A stretch of DNA of 64,000 bases from Actinoplanes sp. NBC_00393 (GTDB lineage: Bacteria > Actinomycetota > Actinomycetes > Mycobacteriales > Micromonosporaceae), in assembly GCF_036053395.1 (NCBI RefSeq), contig NZ_CP107942.1, positions 2,942,501 through 3,006,500 on the forward strand, in the 5' to 3' direction. Below, one piece after another: positions 26,787 to 36,089 of the stretch; positions within the stretch are counted from its first letter, which is position 1, and every line of letters begins with the position of its first letter. Both the position numbers and the translations under genes were made by a program. Under the pieces are notes generated by a model. It did not search any database. It worked only from the letters and a program-made list of their open reading frames with translations, and was not told where the DNA came from.

Positions 26787-27658
26787 CGCTCTCGATCCAG
26801 ACAGCCAACCTCCAGCTGCGCTACGGCGACACGCACGCGGTCGACGACGTCAGCCTCGACCTGCCCGGCGGCAAGATCTACGGGCTGCTCGGGCGCAACG
26901 GCGCCGGCAAGACCAGCCTGCTCGCCGCCCTCGCCGGGTTCCGCAAGCCGTTCGCCGGCACCGTCCACGTCGGCGGTGAGCCGGTCTTCGAGAACCTGCG
27001 CAACACCACCCGGATCTGCCTGATCCGCGAGGACGGCGGCGTCGGCGACCCCACCGACAACCTGGCCGACGTGCTGAGCATGGCCCGGATGCTGCGGCCC
27101 AGCTGGGACGACAAGTACGCCGACGAGCTGATGGACCGCTTCGCCCTGCCCCGCAAGAAGACGATCAGCGCGCTGTCACGGGGGCAGCGGTCCGCGTTCG
27201 GCGTCGTCGTCGGCCTGGCGTCGCGCGCCGAGCTGACCATGTTCGACGAGGCGCACCTGGGCATGGACGCCCCGACCCGGCAGCTGTTCCTCGACGAGGT
27301 GCTGCGCGAGTACGTGGCCCGGCACCGCACCTTCGTGATCTCCACCCACCTGATCGAGGAGCAGAGCCCGATCTTCGAGCGGGTGCTGATCCTGCACGAG
27401 GGCACCCTGCTACTGCACGAGGACCTCGACGAGCTGCGCGCCCGCGGGGTGTCGGTGACCGGGCCGGCCGGCATCGTCGACGACTTCGTCTTCGGCCTCA
27501 CCGTGCTCGGCGAGGAACGGCTCGGCCCGACCAAACGCGCCATGATCTACGGCGCGCTCGGCGAGGACAGCCTGCGCGCCGCCCGCGCCCACGGCCTGGA
27601 ACTCGGGCCGGTCGCCGTGCAGGACCTGTTCATCCACCTGACGGGAGGCGCCCGATGA
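26783..27658 (+). CDS. ABC transporter ATP-binding protein
   Basis: The 291-residue ATPase has Walker A GRNGAGKTS, a signature variant LSRGQR in place of LSGGQ, Walker B LTMFDEAHLGMD, and switch histidine in ISTHLIEE. In Walker B the usual Glu is followed by Ala-His rather than Pro, a variation common in YtrB-like ATPases of GntR-linked operons. A C-terminal domain of about 80 residues follows. It works with the membrane protein encoded next, with which it overlaps by four bases. Confidence 0.92.
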   Translation: MTLSIQTANLQLRYGDTHAVDDVSLDLPGGKIYGLLGRNGAGKTSLLAALAGFRKPFAGTVHVGGEPVFENLRNTTRICLIREDGGVGDPTDNLADVLSMARMLRPSWDDKYADELMDRFALPRKKTISALSRGQRSAFGVVVGLASRAELTMFDEAHLGMDAPTRQLFLDEVLREYVARHRTFVISTHLIEEQSPIFERVLILHEGTLLLHEDLDELRARGVSVTGPAGIVDDFVFGLTVLGEERLGPTKRAMIYGALGEDSLRAARAHGLELGPVAVQDLFIHLTGGAR

Positions 27659-28347
27659 CCCGCTGGCCGATCGCCCGATACCTGCTCAGCACCCACTTCG
27701 TGTTCCTGATGTTCATCCTGCTCTGCTTCTATGCGGCGTGCGCGGTGATTCTCGGCGTCGCCGTCGTCCTGACCGACATCACGATCAGCACCGTCGACGC
27801 CGCGGCGCAGGTGTTGATCTGGATGGCGCTGGGCTACGGGGCCAGCGCGACGGGGGTGCTGTCCACGATGATGGTGCACGGCCGGACCCGCCGGGAGTTC
27901 CTCGTGCAGCACCCGTTCTTCCAGCTGGTCACCACCGGCACGGCGGCCGCCCTGATCACCGGCGCCTACGCGGCTGAGAACGCCGTGTACCGGGCCTTCG
28001 ACTGGGGGCAGAAGGTGCAGGAGCACCGGATCTACGAGTCCACCAGCGACTATCCGGTGATCTTCGCGGTGTACTGGTGCATGCTGCTGACCTGGATGCT
28101 CGTCGGGGTGTTCGTCGGCGCCGCGTTCTACCGTTGGGAGGCCTCCGGCGCGCTGGCACTGCTGCCCGCGGCCGCCGTCGTGCTGATCAACGGGGGTGTC
28201 ACCGGCTTCTTCAGCCTGCCGTTCAACCGGATCGAGGTCGACGGCGTGCTGCCGGTCGTCGGGATCACCGCGGTGCTGGTCGCCGTCACCGCGGCGATGC
28301 TGTGGGCCACCGTGCGCGACATCCCACTGAAGACCCGCGCCGCATAG
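27655..28347 (+). CDS. ABC transporter permease subunit
   Basis: A 230-residue integral membrane protein with six predicted helices (about 13-40, 50-70, 82-102, 138-162, 167-190, 200-222) and short loops, the expected partner of the preceding ATPase. Cargo cannot be inferred; YtrA-linked transporters often respond to cell-envelope-active compounds. It ends the GntR operon nine bases before the next gene. Confidence 0.85.
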   Translation: MTRWPIARYLLSTHFVFLMFILLCFYAACAVILGVAVVLTDITISTVDAAAQVLIWMALGYGASATGVLSTMMVHGRTRREFLVQHPFFQLVTTGTAAALITGAYAAENAVYRAFDWGQKVQEHRIYESTSDYPVIFAVYWCMLLTWMLVGVFVGAAFYRWEASGALALLPAAAVVLINGGVTGFFSLPFNRIEVDGVLPVVGITAVLVAVTAAMLWATVRDIPLKTRAA

Positions 28348-28356
28348 AGTGCTGCC

Positions 28357-29214
28357 GTGACACGCGTACTGATCACCGGCGCCACCGGTTCCCTGGGCCG
28401 CCGCGTCCTGGCCCGCGCGGCGGCCGCCGGCCTGCAGCCGGTCGGCGCCTCGTTCCGGTCCGGGCCGGCGGACGTGCGGATGGACATCCGCGATCCGGGC
28501 GAGGTGCGGCGGGTGCTGGGCGAGGTGCGGCCCGAGGTGATCATTCACACCGCGGCGGGCCGCGACCGGGGCGATTGGCCGGCCACTGCGGACGGCGCGG
28601 CCCACGTCGCGGTCGCGGCCGCAGATCTCGGGGTACGCCTGGTGCACGTCTCCAGCGACGCGATCTTCTCCGGCCGCGCCGTGGACTACGACGAGCAGGC
28701 CCTGCCCGACCCGGTGTACGCGTACGGCGCGGCGAAAGCGGCCGCCGAGACCGCGGTGCGCGCTGTGCTGCCGTCGGCGGCTGTCGTGCGTACCTCGCTG
28801 ATCCTCGGCGACGGCAACGGCGCCCACGAGATCCTCACCCACGACCTGATCGCCGGCAGGGTCCGGGGCGCCCTGTTCACCGACGAGATCCGCAAACCGG
28901 TGCACGTCGACGACCTGGCCGACGCGCTGCTCGAGCTCGCGGCCGGTGACTACCGCGGGGTGCTCAACGTCGCCGGAACGGATGCGATCAGCCGCTACGA
29001 CCTGGGCGTTCTCGTCGCCCGCCGCGACGGCCTGGACCCGGCCGCGATCCCCGCGGCCAGCCTGGCGGCGCTCGGCCTGAGCCGGCCCGCCGACCTGCGG
29101 CTGAGCACCGAGCGGGCCGAGCAGGTGCTGACCGTGCGGCTGCGCGGCGCCCGTACGTTCCTAAAACCGGTTTTGTCTTCGGCGGGCGCTGTCGATACTG
29201 GGCCGCGTGACTGA
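28357..29214 (+). CDS. NAD(P)-dependent epimerase/reductase, RmlD-like
   Basis: The 285-residue extended short-chain dehydrogenase has the Rossmann motif LITGATGSLGRRVL at 5-18, HVSSDAIFSG, and the YxxxK pair in YAYGAAKAAAE. RKPVHVDDLADALLEL and a C-terminal domain like that of dTDP-4-dehydrorhamnose reductase follow. No sugar-nucleotide pathway genes are adjacent, so the substrate is open. Its end overlaps the next gene by eight bases. Confidence 0.88.
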   Translation: MTRVLITGATGSLGRRVLARAAAAGLQPVGASFRSGPADVRMDIRDPGEVRRVLGEVRPEVIIHTAAGRDRGDWPATADGAAHVAVAAADLGVRLVHVSSDAIFSGRAVDYDEQALPDPVYAYGAAKAAAETAVRAVLPSAAVVRTSLILGDGNGAHEILTHDLIAGRVRGALFTDEIRKPVHVDDLADALLELAAGDYRGVLNVAGTDAISRYDLGVLVARRDGLDPAAIPAASLAALGLSRPADLRLSTERAEQVLTVRLRGARTFLKPVLSSAGAVDTGPRD

Positions 29215-29557
29215 GCTACGCACGATCCGCGTGACCGTACGCGGATCCTTCGACAACCTCACCGACGCCCAGAAGGCCGAGCTGATCGCCGCCGGTGACC
29301 AGCACGCCGACATCCTCGCGGTCGCCTACACCGAGGAAGGGCACCTGACCTACGACCTGAAGGCGCGGCCGTTCTTCACGTTCCGCTTCGCCGAGCAGGT
29401 CGCCGAGGAGAAGGACATCCCGCAGGTCACCGCCCGCGCCGAGGCGAAGGCCGCGGCCTGGATGACCGAGCGGGGGTACGGCTTCAAGCGCATCACCTCG
29501 CAGACGGTGGACATGTCGGAGGTGCCGCTGGGCCCGCGCGGACGCCGCCAGCAGTAA
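29207..29557 (+). CDS. Small conserved protein (DUF6204-like)
   Basis: The 116-residue protein has a GTG start overlapping the preceding stop region. The sequence IRVTVRGSFDNLTDAQKAEL, AYTEEGHLTYDLKARPFFTF and WMTERGYGFKRITSQ forms an alpha/beta sandwich resembling the actinobacterial DUF6204 family. There are no catalytic motifs. Function unknown. Confidence 0.8.
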   Translation: MTELRTIRVTVRGSFDNLTDAQKAELIAAGDQHADILAVAYTEEGHLTYDLKARPFFTFRFAEQVAEEKDIPQVTARAEAKAAAWMTERGYGFKRITSQTVDMSEVPLGPRGRRQQ

Positions 29558-29561
29558 GCCG

Positions 29562-29610
29562 CCGTCAACCCGTAGTTGACGGTGTCATGCCGTCAACCTA
29601 GGGTTGACGG
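29562..29610 (+). promoter_or_regulatory. Promoter with two palindromic operators, leaderless start
   Basis: CCGTCAAC-N5-GTTGACGG occurs at 29562-29582 and again, perfect to nine bases per arm, at 29590-29610. The centres are 28 bp apart. Between them lie a -35 TTGACG (29576-29581) and a -10 TAGGGT (29599-29604) with 17-bp spacing. Transcription would start at or next to the A of ATG 29612, giving a leaderless mRNA. The downstream HTH protein is the natural candidate to bind. Confidence 0.75.
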
Positions 29611-29611
29611 C

Positions 29612-30301
29612 ATGACCGACATCGTGCCTCCCGTGCGCCTCGACGACCTCATCGCGGCGATCACCAGCCAGCGGCCCGACGACCCGCTGGAGCGGCTCAC
29701 CCAGGCCGTCATCCTCGGCGACCACCTGGGTGAGCTCGCCGACCACCTGATCGGCCACTTCGTCGACCAGGCCCGCCGCTCCGGCGCGTCGTGGACCGAC
29801 ATCGGCCGGAGCATGGGGGTCACCAAGCAGGCCGCCCAGAAACGGTTCGTGCCGAAGGACCAGGGCTTCGAGCGGTTCTCCGACGACGCCCGCGCCACCG
29901 TGGTCTTCTCGATGAACCACGCCAAGACGCTCGGCCACACCGAGATCCTGCCCGGACACCTGATCCTCGGGCTGCTGGACCGCCCCGACAGCCTCGCCGC
30001 GCGGGCGATCACCGCCCACGGCCTGGAGGCCGACGCGGTCCGGGCCGCGGTCACCGCCGCGCTGCCGCCGCCGGCCGGCACCGACGTGCCGACCCTGGTG
30101 CCGTACGACGCGCGCAGCCGCAAAGCCCTCGAACTCACCTTCCGCGAGGCGCTGCGCCTGTCGCACGACGCCGTCGGCACCGGCCACCTGCTGCTCGCCC
30201 TGCTGGAGGAGGACCCGGACGGCGTGCTCAGCAGCCTCGGCCTCACCAAGGAGACCGTCGAGCAGACCGTGATCGCCGGCCCGCAGGAGAACCTGTCTTG
30301 A
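29612..30301 (+). CDS. HTH protein with Clp N-terminal repeat domain
   Basis: The 229-residue protein starts at ATG 29612 directly after the promoter. The first 75 residues include a helix-turn-helix (SGASWTDIGRSMGVTKQAAQ KRF). The rest consists of two Clp-N repeats: FSDDARATVVFSMNHAKTLG with HTEILPGHLILGLL, and DARSRKALELTFREALRLSH with VGTGHLLLALLEE. There is no ATPase domain. Such proteins bind DNA and perhaps peptides or ClpC substrates. Paired palindromes at its own start suggest autoregulation. Confidence 0.88.
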   Translation: MTDIVPPVRLDDLIAAITSQRPDDPLERLTQAVILGDHLGELADHLIGHFVDQARRSGASWTDIGRSMGVTKQAAQKRFVPKDQGFERFSDDARATVVFSMNHAKTLGHTEILPGHLILGLLDRPDSLAARAITAHGLEADAVRAAVTAALPPPAGTDVPTLVPYDARSRKALELTFREALRLSHDAVGTGHLLLALLEEDPDGVLSSLGLTKETVEQTVIAGPQENLS

Positions 30302-30328
30302 ACCTGACGTCGCGTCACGCCCTACCGT
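30298..30328 (+). promoter_or_regulatory. MerR-type promoter with 19-bp spacer
   Basis: TTGAAC (30298-30303) and TACCGT (30323-30328) are 19 bp apart, the long spacing that MerR proteins correct by twisting DNA. TGACG-TCG-CGTCA lies in the spacer. The start codon is seven bases after the -10, so the transcript is probably leaderless. Confidence 0.65.
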
Positions 30329-30335
30329 CGGTCGC

Positions 30336-30938
30336 ATGGACACCGATGCGAAGGTGTGGCGGGTCGGCGAGCTGGCCCGGGCGACCGGGGTGACCACCCG
30401 CGCCCTGCACCACTACGACCGGCTGGGCCTGCTCACCCCGTCGTCGCGGACGGCCGGCGGGCACCGCTGCTACACCGCCACCGACGTGCGCCGGCTGCAC
30501 GTCGTGCTGGCGCTGCGCGGCTTCGGGCTGGGCCTCGCCGAGATCCGTCGCACCCTCGACGAGGACGCCGGCGACCCGCGCGCGGTGATGCGCCGCCAGC
30601 TGGACGCCGCCGACGAGCAGATCCGCCGCACGACGCGGCTGCGCTCCCGGCTGCTCGGTGTCCTCGGCGCGCTCGACCGGATGGCCGAGCCGTCGGTGGC
30701 CGAGTTCATCACACTGATCGAGGAGATGATCGCCGTGCAGGCACCGCTGACCGAAGAACAGTTCGCCGAGCTGGCCAGGCGGCGTACCGAGGCCGCCGCC
30801 GCCCTCAGCGACGAGGAACGCGCCGAGATGGCCCGCCACCGCCAGGAGGCGATGGCCGCCCTGACCCCGGAACAGCTCGCCGGCATGCAGGCCGAACGCG
30901 CCCGCTGGCGACCCGACCCCTCCCGCAAACCCGCCTGA
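30336..30938 (+). CDS. MerR-family transcriptional regulator
   Basis: The 200-residue protein has a canonical MerR DNA-binding domain (WRVGELARATGVTTRALHHY, RLGLLTPSSRTAGGHRCYTA) and a long dimerisation helix (DPRAVMRRQLDAADEQIRRT). The C-terminal helical domain (about 120-195) resembles a shortened TipA-type ligand-binding region. There are no metal-binding cysteines, so an organic ligand is likely. It seems to act on the promoter immediately upstream of itself. Its stop codon lies inside the first unit of a 63-bp tandem repeat. Confidence 0.9.
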   Translation: MDTDAKVWRVGELARATGVTTRALHHYDRLGLLTPSSRTAGGHRCYTATDVRRLHVVLALRGFGLGLAEIRRTLDEDAGDPRAVMRRQLDAADEQIRRTTRLRSRLLGVLGALDRMAEPSVAEFITLIEEMIAVQAPLTEEQFAELARRRTEAAAALSDEERAEMARHRQEAMAALTPEQLAGMQAERARWRPDPSRKPA

Positions 30939-31076
30939 GCGGCGGCCCGCCCACGCCGGCCGCCGGCCAGGCACCCTTCCCGGCCCGGGATACCGGCCTG
31001 AGCGGCGGCCCGCCGACCCCGGCCGCCGGCCACGCACCTCTCCCGGCCCGGGATACCGGCCTGAGTGGCGGCCGGG
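30934..31076. repeat. 63-bp tandem repeat, two full units and a partial third
   Basis: Units start at 30934, 30997 and 31060, each beginning CCTGAGCGGC or CCTGAGTGGC and containing CCCGGCCCGGGATACCGG. The two full copies differ at a few positions. The array overlaps the stop of the MerR gene and ends at the stop of the convergent RNA-ligase-like gene. The unit length is a multiple of three and equals that of the array near 50.7 kb, with which it shares ACCCTTCCCGGC and CCCGGGATAC. Confidence 0.85.
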
Positions 31077-31595
31077 TCAGCCGAGCGGGAAGTCGGTCAG
31101 CGTGGTCCACGACGAGTCGGGGCGGCTGACCAGCAGGTGCACGGTGCTGACCCAGGCGTGGATCGGCAGGCGCTTCTCCACCTCGGCGGCCGCCGCGGTC
31201 AGCACCGGAAGCGGGTGGTCGTGCCCGATCGTCAGGTGCGGGACGACGTCGGTGAACTGGCCGCCGTACGGCTGGGCCCGCGGGAAACGGCCGGCGAGGC
31301 GGTGGGTCAGTTCCCGGAACGGCTCGTCTGGGGACGGCGACAGCCACACCACCCGCTCACCGAACCAGCAGACCCGGTCCAGGGTGAGGAAGAAGCGCGG
31401 TACCCCGGCGACCACGTGCCGGATGCCGGCCTGCACCTGGGCGGTCAGCTCGTTCGGTGGCAGGAACGGGAACAGGACGGTGACGTGCGCCGGGACACCG
31501 CGCGGGGCGCTGCGGTCCAGCCGCTGCCGCAGCTCGGCGACGGCCGGTTCGGCTTCCGGGACCAGCACGGCGAGGGCGCTCTGCGTCGGCTCCAC
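31077..31595 (-). CDS. 2'-5' RNA ligase / cyclic phosphodiesterase superfamily protein
   Basis: The 172-residue 2H-type protein has two HxT motifs, HVTVLFPF near residue 37 and HLTIGHD near 121. They are separated by the typical length and lie in a two-lobed alpha/beta fold. Members hydrolyse or ligate 2'-5' or cyclic nucleotide bonds in RNA. The substrate here is unknown. It converges on the MerR gene with the tandem repeat between them. Confidence 0.88.
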   Translation of the reverse strand: MEPTQSALAVLVPEAEPAVAELRQRLDRSAPRGVPAHVTVLFPFLPPNELTAQVQAGIRHVVAGVPRFFLTLDRVCWFGERVVWLSPSPDEPFRELTHRLAGRFPRAQPYGGQFTDVVPHLTIGHDHPLPVLTAAAAEVEKRLPIHAWVSTVHLLVSRPDSSWTTLTDFPLG

Positions 31596-31682
31596 TGCCG
31601 CAGACTAACCCTGACGAATGTCACGGTGCCGCCATGACGCCCGGCGCAGGCCGGCAACCGTGCACCGCGACACGATCAGGAC

Positions 31683-32596
<914 letters not shown>

Positions 32597-32600
<4 letters not shown>

Positions 32601-33346
32601 CGACCGCAACCCTTCCGGTGGGCATGCTCGGACTGGAGCTGCGCCGCCTGGTGCGCAACAAACGCACCGTGATCTTCACGCTGATCATGCCGGCCGCGTT
32701 CTTCCTGCTGTTCGGCACCAGCTCCGGCTACCGCACCGAGCGGGTCGGCGACGGCAACGTCACCGGGTACGTGCTGATCAGCATGGCCGTCTACGGCGCG
32801 ATGCTGGCCACCACCGGCGGCGGCGCGATGGTCTCCGTCGAGCGGGCCGCCGGCTGGAGCCGCCAGTTGCGGCTGACCCCGCTGAAACCGGCCGCGTACG
32901 TCGCCGTCAAAATCATCCTCGCGATGATCACCGGAGCGGTGTCGGTGGCCGTCGCGTTCGCCGTCGGCGCGGTCAGCGGCGCCGAACTGCCCGCCACCGC
33001 CTGGCTCGGCTGCGGCCTGCTGGCCTGGGCCTGCTCGCTGGTGTTCGCCGCGTTCGGCCTGTTCATGGGCTATCTGCTGCCCAGCGAGAACGTCATGCAG
33101 ATCCTCGGGCCGGTCCTGGCGCTGCTGGCGTTCGCCGGTGGCCTGTTCGTCCCGGTCGACCAGCTCGGCGACACGTTCGCCACGATCGCCAAGTTCACCC
33201 CGGTGTACGGGGTCGGCGTGATCGCCCGCTACCCCCTGGTGCACGACGGCACCCTGTGGGTCGGGGTGATCAACGTCGTCGCGTGGACCGCCCTGTTCGC
33301 CGCGGGCGCGATGTGGCGCTTCCGCCGCGACACGGCCCGCGTCTAA
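32597..33346 (+). CDS. ABC-2 type transporter permease
   Basis: The 249-residue membrane protein starts at ATG 32597, overlapping the ATPase stop (ATGA). MLGLELRRLVRNKRTVIFTLIMPAAFFLLFG-like sequence is the standard ABC-2 opening, and six helices follow. The motif RLTPLKPAAYVAVKI lies between helices 2 and 3. It partners the DrrA-like ATPase to export a drug, lipid or peptide. Confidence 0.9.
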
Positions 33347-33353
33347 TAGGCAC

Positions 33354-34454
33354 ATGGCAGCAACAAGGAACCCGCCCCGCTGGGGCTGGGTGTTCGGCGC
33401 GGTCTGGCTCTTCTACCTCAGCGAGAGCCTGACCGCCCTGCTGCGTCACCCGTCCGGCTGGCAGCGCAGCGCCGGGCTGGCCGCGCTCGCCGGTTTCGTC
33501 GTGATCTACGTGCTGGTGCTCGGCCACCTGCGCCACGTCCGGTTCGGTCCACCGGCCGAGCGGTCCTCGCCGCTCATCTGGGCCGGGGTCGCCGCCATGC
33601 TGGTGCTGGGCGCGCTGCAGATCCCGGGCGCCGGCGCGCACGCGCTGACCTGCCTGGTCTACGTGGCGGCCACCGCGATGATGGGCCTGCCGCGCCGGCA
33701 GGGCGTCGTGGTGGCCGGGCTGCTGCTGGTCACGGCCGAGGTGTTGCTGCGGACCATGCCGGGCTGGCGGGCCGCCGGGCACGGCTACAGCCTGGCGATC
33801 GTGCTGGCCGCGGTGGCCACCGCCGGGATCCGGCTGGCCCTGGACCGGCAGCGCCGCCTCGTGCAGGCCCAGCACGAACTGGCCGAGCTCGCCGTCGCCG
33901 ACGAGCGGGCCCGCATCGCCGCCGACCTGCACGACATCCTCGGCCACTCGCTGACCGTCGTCACCGTCAAGGCCGAACTCGCCCAGCGGCTGCTCGACGT
34001 CGACCTGGACCGGGCCCGCACCGAACTGCGCGACCTGGAGGGCCTGGCCCGCGACGCGCTCGCCGACGTGCGGGCCACCGCGCTGGGCATGCGCGGCATC
34101 TCCCTGCCCGGCGAGATCGCCGCCGCCCGCGAGGCCCTCGCGGCGGCGAACGTCGAGGCGGACCTGCCGGGCGCGGCCGACGAGGTGCCCACCCGCAACC
34201 GGGAGCTGTTCGCCTGGACGATCCGCGAGGCGGTCACCAACATCGTGCGGCACGCCGGCGCCGAGCACGCCGCGGTGCTGCTGCAACCGGACAGCGTCGA
34301 GATCGTCGACGACGGGCGCGGGGGAGCGGCCACCGGGAACGGGCAGGGCCTGGCCGGGCTGCGCCGCCGCGCCGACGAGGTCGGCGCCACCCTGACCGCC
34401 GGGCGCCGCGACGGCACCCCGGGATTCCGCGTACGCATGGAGGCGCCCTCGTGA
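33354..34454 (+). CDS. Sensor histidine kinase, DesK/NarX type
   Basis: The 366-residue protein has five or six membrane helices in residues 1-160. A HisKA_3 domain follows, with ERARIAADLHDILGHSLTVV and phospho-acceptor His193. The HATPase part has EAVTNIVRHAGAEHA, VDDGRGG and GQGLAGLRRRADEVGATL. There is no large extracellular sensor, so it may sense the membrane or the transporter itself. It overlaps the response regulator gene by four bases. Confidence 0.92.
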   Translation: MAATRNPPRWGWVFGAVWLFYLSESLTALLRHPSGWQRSAGLAALAGFVVIYVLVLGHLRHVRFGPPAERSSPLIWAGVAAMLVLGALQIPGAGAHALTCLVYVAATAMMGLPRRQGVVVAGLLLVTAEVLLRTMPGWRAAGHGYSLAIVLAAVATAGIRLALDRQRRLVQAQHELAELAVADERARIAADLHDILGHSLTVVTVKAELAQRLLDVDLDRARTELRDLEGLARDALADVRATALGMRGISLPGEIAAAREALAAANVEADLPGAADEVPTRNRELFAWTIREAVTNIVRHAGAEHAAVLLQPDSVEIVDDGRGGAATGNGQGLAGLRRRADEVGATLTAGRRDGTPGFRVRMEAPS

Positions 34455-35062
34455 TCAGGTTGCTGCTCGCCGACGACCAGGCGCTGGTGCGCGGGGCGAT
34501 GGCCGCCCTGCTGGACCTGGAGGCCGACCTGCGGGTGGTCGCCGAGGTCGGGCGCGGCGACGAGGTGGTCCCGGCCGCTCAGCAGCATGAGGTGGATGTG
34601 GCGCTGCTCGACGTACAGATGCCGGGTCTGGACGGGATCGCTGCGGCCCGGCTGCTGCGTGCGGCCCGGCCCCAGTGCCGGGTCTTGATGGTGACCACGT
34701 TCGGCCGGGCCGGTTATCTGCGGCAGGCGATGGCGGCGGGCGCCGACGGCTTCGTCGTGAAGGACACTCCCGCCCGGCAACTCGCCGACGCGGTCCGCCG
34801 GGTGCATCAGGGGCTGCGGGTCGTGGATCCGGCGCTGGCCGCGCAGAGCCTGGCCTTCGGCGACTCCCCGCTGACCGACCGCGAGACCGACGTGCTGCGC
34901 GCCGCCCAGGACGGCGGAACGGTCGCCGACATAGCCCGTGAGCTGGCACTTTCCGAAGGAACCATCCGTAACCATCTGTCCGCGGCGATCGGCAAGACCG
35001 GGGCACGTACCCGTGCCGAGGCGGTCCGGCTGGCCGTCGACAACGGGTGGTTACTGACGTAG
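34451..35062 (+). CDS. Response regulator, NarL/DesR family
   Basis: The 203-residue protein has a receiver domain with LLLADDQALVRG and phospho-acceptor Asp54 in LLDVQMPGLDG. Lys of VVKDTP completes the site. The C-terminal LuxR-type HTH has SPLTDRETDVLRAAQDGG and IARELALSEGTIRNHLSAAI. It is the cognate of the kinase encoded just upstream and likely controls the ABC transporter genes of the same operon. Confidence 0.94.
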   Translation: MIRLLLADDQALVRGAMAALLDLEADLRVVAEVGRGDEVVPAAQQHEVDVALLDVQMPGLDGIAAARLLRAARPQCRVLMVTTFGRAGYLRQAMAAGADGFVVKDTPARQLADAVRRVHQGLRVVDPALAAQSLAFGDSPLTDRETDVLRAAQDGGTVADIARELALSEGTIRNHLSAAIGKTGARTRAEAVRLAVDNGWLLT

Positions 35063-35143
35063 GGGCACTTGAGGAAAAATTCTCAGTGCAACCGAGCGGC
35101 AACCGAGAGTGGCCGCTTCCTGCACCCGTTGCGGCGAAAAGTT

Positions 35144-35167
35144 CCCCCTGTCAGACGACACAGGGGG
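35144..35167 (+). promoter_or_regulatory. Hairpin that would sequester the sigma-factor ribosome site
   Basis: CCCCCTGT (35144-35151) is complementary to ACAGGGGG (35160-35167) around an eight-base loop. The second arm is the Shine-Dalgarno AGGGGGG of the sigma factor gene starting at 35177. The structure could block or thermally gate translation. Confidence 0.6.
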
Positions 35168-35176
35168 GATCTGAAG

Positions 35177-36037
35177 ATGACCACGACCGTCCAGCCGAGC
35201 GCCGCCGTCACCCGTGAGCAGGAGGAGCTCATCCGCGACAACATGGCTCTGGTCGGCCACATGGTCCGCGAGATGCTGTTCAAGGTGCCGCCGCACGTGC
35301 ACCGCGACGATCTCGCCTCGGCCGGGTACGCGGCGCTGGTCACCGCCGCCCAGGCCTACGACGACCAGCGGGGCATCCCGTTCGGCCGGTTCGCGGCGGT
35401 GCGGGTCCGCGGGGCGCTGCTCGACGAGCTGCGCAGCATGGACTGGGCCAGCCGTTCGGTGCGGGCCCGGGCCCGGCGCGCCGACGTCGCCCGTGAGGAG
35501 CTGACCCGCCAGCTCGGCCGTACCCCGACCGCTGAGGAGCTCGCCGAACTGCTCGGTGTCGCGGTCAGCGAGCTGAGCAGCGTCGACGACGACGTGCAGC
35601 GCGCCGCCGTGCTCTCGCTGCAGGGTTTCACCGCCGGCGCCGCCGAGGACCTGGTCACCGAGAACTCGATGAACCCCGAGGAGATGCTGCTGCACCGCGA
35701 GCGCCTCGGCTACCTGCACGACGCGGTCAACGTGCTGCCGGAGCGGCTGCGCTACGTCGTCGAGGCCTCCTTCCTGCAGGAACGCCCGCTGTCGGAGGTG
35801 GCCACGTCGCTGGGCGTGACCGAGTCGCGGGTGTCGCAGCTGCGCACCGAGGCGCTCGCGTTGCTGCGCGACGGGCTGACCACGCACATGGAGCAGAAGG
35901 GCGCGCCGGCCGCCAAGGACGGCTGCGTGGCCCGGCGCCGCGCGGCCTATGCCGCGCAGATCGCGGCCCGCAGCACGATGGCCTCGCGGCTGGGCGTCAC
36001 CGACGTGCACGGCCAGCGCCTGGCCGCAGCCGCCTGA
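35177..36037 (+). CDS. FliA/WhiG-type RNA polymerase sigma factor
   Basis: The 286-residue protein starts at ATG 35177 after AGGGGGG. Region 2 has DDLASAGYAALVTAAQAYDD and RFAAVRVRGALLDELRSMDW, the FliA-family signature. Region 3 has LTRQLGRTPTAEELAELLGV, and region 4 has NVLPERLRYVVEASF and SEVATSLGVTESRVSQLRTE. A basic tail of some 40 residues is extra. FliA-type sigma factors direct flagellar or sporulation genes. In this kind of organism a role in motile spores is plausible but not shown here. It is monocistronic with a structured leader. Confidence 0.9.
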   Translation: MTTTVQPSAAVTREQEELIRDNMALVGHMVREMLFKVPPHVHRDDLASAGYAALVTAAQAYDDQRGIPFGRFAAVRVRGALLDELRSMDWASRSVRARARRADVAREELTRQLGRTPTAEELAELLGVAVSELSSVDDDVQRAAVLSLQGFTAGAAEDLVTENSMNPEEMLLHRERLGYLHDAVNVLPERLRYVVEASFLQERPLSEVATSLGVTESRVSQLRTEALALLRDGLTTHMEQKGAPAAKDGCVARRRAAYAAQIAARSTMASRLGVTDVHGQRLAAAA

Positions 36038-36052
36038 TGAGCCGTCGGGGTA

Positions 36053-36089
36053 CGGGGATGGCCGCTCCGGCGAATCAGGGCCGTCCCCG
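36053..36089. terminator. Hairpin after the sigma-factor gene
   Basis: CGGGGATGGCC (36053-36063) pairs with GGCCGTCCCCG (36079-36089), with one wobble. A second GC-rich stem, CCCGGCGGC with GCCGCCGGG, follows between about 36097 and 36140. The pair lies between convergent genes and probably terminates both. Confidence 0.55.
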
